Origin: an uncultured Collinsella sp.
GTDB lineage: Bacteria; Actinomycetota; Coriobacteriia; Coriobacteriales; Coriobacteriaceae
DNA: 17,183 bases
Direction: 5' to 3'
Assembly: GCA_900544995.1 (NCBI GenBank)
Contig: UQXC01000043.1
Location: 1-17,183, forward strand
Shown here: one piece after another, positions 6,138-12,106 of the stretch
Numbering within the stretch: position 1 is the stretch's first letter
Layout: each line of letters opens with the position of its first letter
The notes under the pieces: model-generated
What the model saw: only the letters and a program-made list of their open reading frames with translations
Database searches by the model: none
Told to the model about the DNA's origin: nothing
Made by a program: the position numbers and the translations under genes

Positions 6138-7496
6138 CTACTCGTCCTTGGGCGCCGGGTGCTTGCAGATCACACTCATGTAGATCATGCCAAGCACGGC
6201 CGCGGTGACAGAACCGGCAAGAATGGCGGCCTTGGCAGCCAGAACCTCAAACTGGGCCGTCGGGAAGGCAAGGCCGCTGATGAGAATCGACATGGTAAAG
6301 CCGATGCCGCCCAGAATGCCCACACCGGCGATCATGTGCCAGTTAACGTTATGAGGCAGTTCGCAAGCCTTGAGCTTGACCAAGGCGAACGTCATGCCAA
6401 AGATGCCGATCGGCTTGCCCAGCAGCATGCCAAAGTACACGCCGAGCGTCACCGGGTCGGTGAGCAGCGTGCTCATGTCCACGCCCACTAGGCGAACCTG
6501 TGCGTTGACGAACGCGAAAATCGGCAGAATCACAAAGTTGACCGGCGTGGAGATCAGACGCTCCATGCGGATGAGCGGCGGGGTCACGCGGTGCATGACG
6601 CGCTCGACCTTGGTGGTCGAGACGGTAAAGTCATGCTGGCCCAGGATGTGTGCCTCGTCGTCGTAGCGGTCATCGAGCAGCGGCAGGCACTCGCCCAACC
6701 AATCGGTGAGGCTATCGAGCTTAACGCCGCACTTGGCCGGGATGGTAAAGGCCAAGATGACGCCAGCAAGCGTGGCATGTACGCCGCTCTTGAACATGCA
6801 GAACCACAGCAGCAGACCCAGTACCGAATACGGAGCAAGGCGGTAATGCTGCGTCTTGTTGAGCCACACGAGCGCGCAGGTCACAAGCGCGGCGGCGCCC
6901 AACCAAAACGGATTGGGGCTCTGACCGTAGAAGATGGCGATGGCGGCGATGGAGATGAGGTCGTCGGCGATGGCGAGCGTCGAGAAGAACACGCGCACGC
7001 CGTTGGGCACGCGATTGCCCAAAAGCGACAGCACGCCCAGCGCAAAGGCAATATCGGTTGCCATGGGAATGGCCCAGCCGTTGTGCGCGCCGGCATGGTT
7101 AAAGATCAGGTAGATGCAGGCGGGAACGACGACGCCGCCCACGGCCGCCAGCATGGGAAGCATGGCCTGGCGCGGGTTTTTGAGCTCGCCGACCGTCATC
7201 TCGTACTTAAGCTCAATGCCCACCAGCAAAAAGAAAATCGCCATGAGGAAGTCGTTGACGAATAGCTCAACGGTGAGACCGGCCGTAAGGTTGCCCAGAC
7301 CCACATACAGCGGGGTCTCCAAAAAGTGATGGATGGCCTCGTAGGCATCGGTATTGGCGCAAATGACGGCGGCAATGGCGGCGAAGACCATGACGGCGGC
7401 GGAAATCGTGCCGTTCTCGGTGATGCGCTCCCAAATGTCGTGGCGCTCAAAACGCTTGCGCTCACGAACGTTAAACAGCTGCTCGGGTGCTGCCAT
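6138..7496 (-). CDS. nhaA: NhaA, Na+/H+ antiporter
   Basis: The 452-residue membrane protein has the NhaA ion-binding residues: D148 in ATDIAFALG (E. coli D133) and D178-D179 in LAIADDLISI (E. coli D163/D164). Conserved PIFAFVNAQVRL and GGIGFTMSILIS are near the C-terminus. It exchanges cytoplasmic Na+ or Li+ for external H+, for salt and alkaline pH tolerance. It is longer than E. coli NhaA (388 residues); the extra length includes a hydrophilic loop of about 60 residues near 262-325, between membrane segments. The ATG is preceded by AAAGGAG. The leader holds two hairpins (7511-7526 and 7530-7563), which could control expression. It is transcribed alone. Confidence 0.97.
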   Translation of the reverse strand: MAAPEQLFNVRERKRFERHDIWERITENGTISAAVMVFAAIAAVICANTDAYEAIHHFLETPLYVGLGNLTAGLTVELFVNDFLMAIFFLLVGIELKYEMTVGELKNPRQAMLPMLAAVGGVVVPACIYLIFNHAGAHNGWAIPMATDIAFALGVLSLLGNRVPNGVRVFFSTLAIADDLISIAAIAIFYGQSPNPFWLGAAALVTCALVWLNKTQHYRLAPYSVLGLLLWFCMFKSGVHATLAGVILAFTIPAKCGVKLDSLTDWLGECLPLLDDRYDDEAHILGQHDFTVSTTKVERVMHRVTPPLIRMERLISTPVNFVILPIFAFVNAQVRLVGVDMSTLLTDPVTLGVYFGMLLGKPIGIFGMTFALVKLKACELPHNVNWHMIAGVGILGGIGFTMSILISGLAFPTAQFEVLAAKAAILAGSVTAAVLGMIYMSVICKHPAPKDE

Positions 7497-7510
7497 GGGC
7501 GGCTCCTTTC

Positions 7511-7526
7511 ACGGGAAAGCTCCCGT
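7511..7526 (-). promoter_or_regulatory. Hairpin next to the nhaA ribosome-binding site
   Basis: ACGGGA and TCCCGT form a 6-bp stem around a four-base loop on the nhaA transcript. The stem ends about two bases before AAAGGAG (complement of 7503-7509). It lies directly after the T-run of the upstream leader terminator and could influence ribosome access. Confidence 0.45.
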
Positions 7527-7529
7527 CTT

Positions 7530-7563
7530 AAAAAAGCACGGCCCGCCCAAGTGGCGGTGCCGC
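7530..7563 (-). terminator. Terminator-like hairpin inside the nhaA leader (possible attenuator)
   Basis: On the minus strand GGC-A-CCGCC pairs with GGCGG-GCC (one bulged A), followed by GTGC and six T residues (complement of 7530-7535). It lies 34 bases before the nhaA ATG. The preceding gene ppaC already has its own terminator at 7705-7744, so this one would end either a separate short RNA or the nhaA leader itself. Confidence 0.6.
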
Positions 7564-7704
7564 GCTCTAACGTATTACGCTTGCATCTAGCCTACCCTGC
7601 ACGACAGGCACGCAGGCGTGGCCGAAAAGCGGAACCACAGGTTGAACATTATTTGCTCAACGGCGCGGGCACGCCTGTCCAAGAGACGACGCGGCGCCGT
7701 GCAC

Positions 7705-7744
7705 AAAAAACGACCGGAGCGCGGGGTGTCCGCGATCCGGTCGT
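7705..7744 (-). terminator. Rho-independent terminator of ppaC
   Basis: ACGACCGGA (7710-7718) pairs with TCCGGTCGT (7736-7744), with a further inner 4-bp stem (7721-7724 with 7730-7733). On the minus strand it runs into six T residues (7705-7710), 20 bases after the ppaC stop. Confidence 0.88.
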
Positions 7745-7763
7745 GGCGTTTGGTCAACTAAAC

Positions 7764-8687
7764 CTAGCAGGCGGCCATGATGGGGGCAGCGACCTGCTTC
7801 TTACGGGAGAGGACGCCCGGCATCCAGACGCCGTCGTGCTCGTCGGCAATGCCCAGGCCCTTCTGAGCGGCCTCGGTCTCGCCCTCGAGCAGGACCTGCG
7901 AGCCCTCCTCCATGATGTCGGTGATGCACAGGACAATGCCGTCAGCACCCTTCTCGGCGGCGTAGGCGCGCATGGCCTCGCGAATCTCGTCGATCATGCC
8001 AAGCGCACGGCTCTTGTCGACAGTCTCGTACTGGCCGATGAGCAGCTTCTTGCCGGCAGGCTCGAACATCTTGATGTCGTTGCCGACCATCTCGGCTGCG
8101 GTGAAGGAGCCGGACGGACGGGTGAGGAAGACCTCCATGCCAAACTTGACCGGGTCGACGCCCACCTGCTCGCCGAGCTTGGCGGCGACGGCGCGGTCGA
8201 CATCGGTGGTGGTGGGGCTCTTGAGCATGAGCGTGTCGGTCATCATGGCCGAGAGCAGCAGCTTGGCCTGAACGTCGGAAAGCTCAACGCCGGGCACGCC
8301 GGCGAGCTTGGTGACGATGGTGCAGCTGGAGCCCCAGGGCAGGCAGATGTAGTGCAGCGGGCCGGCGGTCTCGAAGTCGCCGATGCGGTGATGATCGACA
8401 ACGCCAAAGACCGTGGCGTCCTTAAGGCCGGCGACGGACTGGGCAGACTCGTTGTGGTCGGTGAGGACGACGAGCTGACCGGCCTCGACGGAATCAATCA
8501 CGCGGGGCTCGGCAATGCCAGCGTCGGCGAGCAGCTTGGCGGACTCGGCCGGAAGCTGGCCCAGAGCGCAAGCCTCGTAGGTGTTGCCGGCATACTCAAC
8601 CTGGTTGAGCAGCTGGGACAGGACGACGGCGCTCATGATGGCGTCGTTATCGGGGTTCTGGTGACCAAAGACAAGAACGTTTGCCAT
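7764..8687 (-). CDS. ppaC: PpaC, manganese-dependent inorganic pyrophosphatase (family II)
   Basis: The 307-residue DHH-family enzyme hydrolyses pyrophosphate to phosphate in the cytoplasm, pulling biosynthetic reactions forward. Metal ligands are visible: H9, D13 and D15 in FGHQNPDND, D77 in TDHNE, D98-H99-H100 in VVDHH, and D151 in MMTDT. The C-terminal DHHA2 domain carries the substrate-binding SRKKQ near residue 295. Length and both domains are typical of the family; no regulatory CBS domains are inserted. GGAGG lies about six bases before the ATG. It has its own terminator and is 121 bp from the glucokinase stop, so it is probably monocistronic. Confidence 0.97.
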   Translation of the reverse strand: MANVLVFGHQNPDNDAIMSAVVLSQLLNQVEYAGNTYEACALGQLPAESAKLLADAGIAEPRVIDSVEAGQLVVLTDHNESAQSVAGLKDATVFGVVDHHRIGDFETAGPLHYICLPWGSSCTIVTKLAGVPGVELSDVQAKLLLSAMMTDTLMLKSPTTTDVDRAVAAKLGEQVGVDPVKFGMEVFLTRPSGSFTAAEMVGNDIKMFEPAGKKLLIGQYETVDKSRALGMIDEIREAMRAYAAEKGADGIVLCITDIMEEGSQVLLEGETEAAQKGLGIADEHDGVWMPGVLSRKKQVAAPIMAAC

Positions 8688-8739
8688 GGATATCCTCCAC
8701 TTGATATGTGTACTTGGACGTAGCTATGGTAGCACGCCG

Positions 8740-8774
8740 ATGCCGAGCCTTCGCAGACGGAAGGGCCACGGCAT
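8740..8774 (-). terminator. Imperfect hairpin after the glucokinase gene
   Basis: ATGCCG (8740-8745) pairs with CGGCAT (8769-8774), and CCTTC (8748-8752) with GAAGG (8760-8764), separated by a small internal loop. It lies 35 bp after the glucokinase stop. No T-run follows on the minus strand, so the terminator call is tentative. Confidence 0.4.
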
Positions 8775-8808
8775 ATTTTGGGGCGCAGCCTTGGCCTCCT
8801 TGCACCAG

Positions 8809-9762
8809 CTATTTACCGGCAGCGCGCAGGGCTACGTAGGCGGCACCGATGATGCCGGCGTCGTTTCCGAGCGAAGCGACCTTAATGGGCGTCTCGCGCG
8901 AGGCGGAAAGCGCGTACTGCTTAAAGTGCTCGCGAACCTTGTCGAGGTAGACATCGGCCGAGGCGGAGGCGCCGCCGCCGATGAGGAACATCTCGGGATC
9001 AACCACGTTGGCAATAAGCGCCAGTGCGCGGCCGAGATAGTCGGCCATGGTATCGGCCGCGGCCAGCGCGAGCTTGTCGCCCTCGCGACAAGCCTGGAAC
9101 ACGTCCTTGGAATCGGAGGGACCGGTCAGCTCGATGGGCTCGACGCCCGCCTTCTTGCACTCGGCAAGGTAGTTGCTCACCACGCCGGTGGCGCTGGAAT
9201 ACTGCTCCAGGTGGCCATGGCCGCCGCAGCCGCAGGTGCGCTCCTCGGCCGGGTTCAGGCACATGTGGCCAATCTCGCCGCCAGCACCCACAACGCCCGA
9301 TACCACGTCGCCGTTAACGATAACGCCGCCGCCCACGCCGGTACCAATGGTGACCATCACCACGTTCTGTACGCCCTTGGCAGAGCCGAGCCAGGCCTCG
9401 CCCATAGCAGCAGCGTTGGCGTCGTTCTCGTACTTAACGACCGCGTCGGGGCAGTGCTCCTGGATGGCGATCTTGAGCTCGGGCAGGTTGATGGCGATGT
9501 TCGCCTTGACCTTGGCATCGCCCGATGCCGGGATGGGGCACGGAACGGCCAGGCCAATGCCCGACACAAAGGCACGCGGAATCTGGGCCTTGGCGACCAC
9601 CTGGTCGATAGCCTCGGTCACCGCGGCAAAGCCCGCAGCGTCAACGATGGGAGGCGTGGGCACGCTGGCCTTGGCAAGCAGGTTTCCGTCCTCATCGAAC
9701 AGACCCTCCTTGACCGAGGTGCCGCCGACGTCAATGCCGATGTAGTACTGCTTAGGTTCCAT
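8809..9762 (-). CDS. glk: ROK-family glucokinase
   Basis: The 317-residue sugar kinase has the ATP-binding GIDVGGTSVKEG at 9-20, the catalytic aspartate D114 in YENDANAAA, GTGVGGG at 140-146, and the ROK signature GGEIGHMCLNP (E163, H166) with CGCGGHGHLE at 177-186. It would phosphorylate glucose (or another hexose) with ATP. The usual zinc motif is CxCGxxGC; here the third cysteine is H184, which could still bind zinc. I chose the ATG at 9762 because the protein then starts just before the first strand; AAAGG lies about ten bases upstream. An in-frame start at 9828 would add 22 residues overlapping the leader hairpin. It is divergent from a GntR regulator and manA, which suggests a shared hexose function. 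Confidence 0.94.
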   Translation of the reverse strand: MEPKQYYIGIDVGGTSVKEGLFDEDGNLLAKASVPTPPIVDAAGFAAVTEAIDQVVAKAQIPRAFVSGIGLAVPCPIPASGDAKVKANIAINLPELKIAIQEHCPDAVVKYENDANAAAMGEAWLGSAKGVQNVVMVTIGTGVGGGVIVNGDVVSGVVGAGGEIGHMCLNPAEERTCGCGGHGHLEQYSSATGVVSNYLAECKKAGVEPIELTGPSDSKDVFQACREGDKLALAAADTMADYLGRALALIANVVDPEMFLIGGGASASADVYLDKVREHFKQYALSASRETPIKVASLGNDAGIIGAAYVALRAAGK

Positions 9763-9815
9763 GGGAGCCCGCCTTTCTCGTTTAAACATTGCCTGTATGG
9801 TACCGCTCCCAAGGC

Positions 9816-9855
9816 AAAAACCTACCAAAAAGGACAGGTTTGTTTTGGCAGGTTT
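9816..9855 (-). promoter_or_regulatory. 13-bp leader hairpin of the glucokinase gene (attenuator or operator)
   Basis: Positions 9818-9830 pair with 9843-9855. The central A/C mismatch on the plus strand becomes a G-U pair in the minus-strand RNA, so the structure is complete only in the glucokinase transcript. Five T residues (complement of 9816-9820) end it, giving a terminator-like shape 54 bases before the ATG. The block also contains CAGGTTT twice (9835 and 9849), so an operator role is possible. Confidence 0.5.
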
Positions 9856-9901
9856 TATCTGGGGAAGCGCAGAGTACGAGATTCGGTTCGCTGGGTGTTA
9901 T

Positions 9902-9929
9902 ATCGGTTCGGCCCCGTCCTCGGACCGAT
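9902..9929. promoter_or_regulatory. Inverted repeat in the glucokinase/GntR gap
   Basis: ATCGGTTCG (9902-9910) pairs with CGGACCGAT (9921-9929) with one wobble position and a ten-base spacer. The left arm contains the second copy of a CGGTTCG direct repeat. It may be an operator; no T-run follows. Confidence 0.4.
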
Positions 9930-10039
9930 CATTTCTCAACACGACACTACTCAGATGTTTATCATTTAAAACGCTCTAATTTTACAAGCGGGGCGACTTT
10001 TAATTTTATCTTTCTCGAACTTTTCAATAACTCAATAGA

Positions 10040-10062
10040 GATACTTAGGTGTTGACTATACT
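10040..10062 (+). promoter_or_regulatory. Candidate promoter of the GntR gene (tandem GATACT/TATACT)
   Basis: GATACT (10040-10045) and TATACT (10057-10062) repeat ATACTT at a 17-base interval, 54 and 37 bases before the TTG start. TTGACT at 10052-10057 overlaps the second box and cannot be its -35. GAACTT lies 17 bases before the first box. Confidence 0.45.
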
Positions 10063-10098
10063 TTCTTTTATTCTCAATCAAGTTGGAAAGGAGGTTCC

Positions 10099-10818
10099 TT
10101 GATTCCCAAATACGAGGCGATAGCTGCAGATATTCGTCGAAGTATTGAGGATGGCGCTCTTAAACCGGGTGACAAGCTTCCCACCGTCGTTGAGTTCTGC
10201 GAGCTCTATAGCGTTTCCAAAATCACCGTCAAACGAGCTATCGAGCAAATCACCGAGGAAGGCCTTATTACCAGCCGACGCGGATCGGGTACCTACGTTA
10301 AGGACACGGCGGGGCTTCCCGGCCAGGCGTTTTTCCAGGGCAAAAACGACCGTGCCCAGGGTTTTTCGTATGAGCACCGCGGGGAGAAGGTAACCTCGGT
10401 GGTCTACGATTTCTCGATCGTTAATCCACCGGCGGACATCGCAGCCCAGCTGGGAATTGCCGAGGATGACTTTGCCTATCACGTCGTGCGCGTGCGTCAG
10501 GCCGATGAGAAGCCCATCGTTATCGAGTACACCTACATGCCCCTCGAGCTGATTCCAGGCCTTAAAAAGAAGGACCTGTACGGATCGGTCTACCGCTTCA
10601 TCCGCGAGCAATGTGGGCTGAAGATTTCGAGCTTCCACCGTACCATTCGCGCCGTGGCAGCAACCGAGGAAGAAGCCGAACGTCTGGACACCAAACTTGG
10701 CTCTCCCCTGCTCGAGCTCACCCAGATTGGCTTTTTGGACAGCGGCGCCGCCTTTGAGTATTCGATCTCGCGCAACGTTGGCGATCGCTTTGAGTTGCAC
10801 AACGTAACGTTGGCATAG
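10099..10818 (+). CDS. GntR-family (HutC subfamily) transcriptional regulator with UTRA domain
   Basis: The 239-residue protein has an N-terminal GntR winged helix (residues 1-70: KYEAIAADIRRSIEDGALKPGDKLP, then the recognition-helix region VSKITVKRAIEQ and wing RRGSGTYV). A C-terminal UTRA ligand-binding domain covers about 90-235 (YHVVRVRQADEKPIVIEYTYMP, EEEAERLDTKLGSPLLEL). UTRA regulators usually bind sugar phosphates or small metabolites. The start is TTG at 10099, supported by AAAGGAGG four to five bases upstream. manA begins 74 bp downstream and the glucokinase gene is divergent, so these are likely targets. The ligand cannot be deduced; glucosamine-, mannose- or glucose-phosphate are reasonable guesses. 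Confidence 0.93.
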   Translation: MIPKYEAIAADIRRSIEDGALKPGDKLPTVVEFCELYSVSKITVKRAIEQITEEGLITSRRGSGTYVKDTAGLPGQAFFQGKNDRAQGFSYEHRGEKVTSVVYDFSIVNPPADIAAQLGIAEDDFAYHVVRVRQADEKPIVIEYTYMPLELIPGLKKKDLYGSVYRFIREQCGLKISSFHRTIRAVAATEEEAERLDTKLGSPLLELTQIGFLDSGAAFEYSISRNVGDRFELHNVTLA

Positions 10819-10892
10819 GTTTTTGTAGTCACGCGGGCGCTCGTTTTGAGCCGTCTTACGCGGCACCCGCACAACCTTATGGGGGTATGAAT

Positions 10893-11825
10893 ATGTCCGA
10901 TTTGATTAAACTGACGCCGATCTTCCACGAGAAGATCTGGGGTGGCCGCCAGCTCGAAACCGTATTTGGTTACGACATTCCCGAAGGTCCCATCGGTGAG
11001 TGCTGGGCCATCTCGGCCCATCCCAACGGTGACTGCCAGATTGCGGAGGGACCGTACGCCGGCCACACGCTGTCGTGGCTGTGGGCCGAGCACCGCGAGC
11101 TCTTTGGCAACTGCGAGGGCAAGGAGTTCCCGCTGCTCGTTAAGATTCTGGACGCCAAGGACGACCTTTCGATCCAGATTCATCCCAACGACGAGTACGC
11201 CGCCGAGCACGAGAACGGCAGCCTGGGTAAAACCGAGTGCTGGTACGTGCTGGATTGCGAGCCCGGCGCCACGATCATCGTCGGCCAGCGTGCTAAAGAC
11301 CGCACTGAGGCCGCACAGATGATCAAGGACGGCCGCTGGGACGACATGCTCAACGTACTACCGATCCACAAGGGCGACTTTTTCCAGATTGATTCCGGTA
11401 CCGTTCACGCCATCAAGGCCGGCACGCTCATTTTGGAAACGCAGCAGTCGAGCGACGTGACGTATCGTCTGTACGACTATGATCGCCCGGGCACCGACGG
11501 CAAACTGCGCCCGCTGCACATTAAGCAGAGCCTCGACTGCATCGACTTTGACGTCCAGGCCCCGGTCGATGGTACCGTGACCGCGCCCGAGGTGGACGGC
11601 GTGACCGAGCTCGAGTCTAACCCCTGCTACACCGTCGATCGCGTGCGTGTCGACGGCAGCAAGATCCTCGACCAGCGCTGGCCCTTCATGTGCCTGTCGG
11701 TCATCGACGGCGAAGGCACCGTCTGCGGCGACCCCGTCCGCAAGGGAAGCCACCTGCTGGCCCCCAGCACCGTCAGCTCCATCGACCTCGAAGGCAAGAT
11801 GGAACTGATCATCAGCCACCTCTAG
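10893..11825 (+). CDS. manA: ManA, class I mannose-6-phosphate isomerase (short bacterial form)
   Basis: The 310-residue cupin enzyme interconverts mannose-6-phosphate and fructose-6-phosphate. Zinc ligands are visible: Q95 and H97 in IQIHPND, E115 in GKTECWYVL, and H172 in GTVHAIKAG. It starts with the family pattern LTPIFHEKIWGG, and the length matches the short Firmicutes-type isomerases. I chose the ATG at 10893, seven bases after GGGGG; an ATG at 10887 is only one base from that site. It is probably co-transcribed with the GntR regulator. It feeds mannose into glycolysis, or supplies mannose-6-phosphate for glycans in reverse. Confidence 0.96.
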   Translation: MSDLIKLTPIFHEKIWGGRQLETVFGYDIPEGPIGECWAISAHPNGDCQIAEGPYAGHTLSWLWAEHRELFGNCEGKEFPLLVKILDAKDDLSIQIHPNDEYAAEHENGSLGKTECWYVLDCEPGATIIVGQRAKDRTEAAQMIKDGRWDDMLNVLPIHKGDFFQIDSGTVHAIKAGTLILETQQSSDVTYRLYDYDRPGTDGKLRPLHIKQSLDCIDFDVQAPVDGTVTAPEVDGVTELESNPCYTVDRVRVDGSKILDQRWPFMCLSVIDGEGTVCGDPVRKGSHLLAPSTVSSIDLEGKMELIISHL

Positions 11826-11851
11826 GTCACAACAACAACCAAAACGAAACA

Positions 11852-11885
11852 AGGGGCTCCCCCGTTCATCAACGGAGGAGCCCCT
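11852..11885 (+). terminator. Hairpin terminator of manA
   Basis: AGGGGCTCC (11852-11860) pairs with GGAGCCCCT (11877-11885), and CCGTT (11862-11866) with AACGG (11871-11875), with one C/A mismatch and a CATC loop. It starts 27 bases after the manA stop. The plus-strand tail is not T-rich; the opposite strand reads TTGTTTCGTTTT, so it could also stop antisense transcripts. Confidence 0.7.
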
Positions 11886-11969
11886 ACTCGTATCTACATT
11901 TCAGCCCACCCGGTTCTCCAAATCAAAAAGCGGACGAGCGGAGCGGCGTTCGCAAGCAACGTTACCCAA

Positions 11970-12099
11970 GGACCTGGGCGGGCGTATGGGACAACATCGA
12001 TCGCGAGTTCCGCACGCAAAGGAGAGCACTTAATGTGCTCTCCGTCTTGCGCAGGACTGCCCGAGCAGGCGATGTTGCCCCATACGCCCGCCCAGGTCC
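11970..12099. repeat. 130-bp nested palindrome in the manA/pcrA convergent gap
   Basis: The outer arms are 30 bp with one mismatch: 11970-11990 pairs with 12079-12099 (21 bp, GGACCTGGGCGG...) and 11992-11999 with 12070-12077 (CAACATCG). Inside, GGAGAGCAC (12021-12029) and GTGCTCTCC (12035-12043) form a 9-bp hairpin, extended by CGCAA/TTGCG (12015-12019 with 12047-12051). CTGC/GCAG at 12057-12068 can form a side hairpin. It starts 7 bp after the pcrA stop. No long reading frame or T-run is present. It may be a strong bidirectional terminator, a small mobile palindrome or a structured RNA. Confidence 0.8.
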
Positions 12100-12106
12100 G
12101 CCGGGA

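Larger units (their letters stand above)
9763..10098. other. Divergent intergenic region between the glucokinase and GntR genes
   Basis: This 336-bp gap holds no gene. The glucokinase side (9816-9855) carries a 13-bp hairpin. The middle has CGGTTCG repeated directly at 9884-9890 and 9904-9910, 20 bp apart, and an inverted repeat at 9902-9929. From about 9930 the sequence is AT-rich, with promoter-like elements for the GntR gene at 10040-10062. These repeats are candidate operators for the GntR protein. Confidence 0.55.

Noticed and set aside
7326..8723. 465-codon plus-strand frame opposite ppaC and across the nhaA leader
   Set aside because: It is antisense to ppaC, runs through a terminator and matches no family.
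10052..10057. TTGACT as a -35 box for the GntR gene
   Set aside because: No -10 hexamer lies 16-18 bases downstream; it overlaps the TATACT box, which is the better candidate.
10078..10872. 264-codon minus-strand frame opposite the GntR gene
   Set aside because: The plus-strand GntR protein has both expected domains and a near-perfect ribosome site; the opposite frame has neither.
10828..10874. Hairpin potential (GCTC/GAGC within GCGGG/CCCGC) between the GntR gene and manA
   Set aside because: The stems are short with large internal loops and no T-run, so it is too weak to call a terminator between the two genes.
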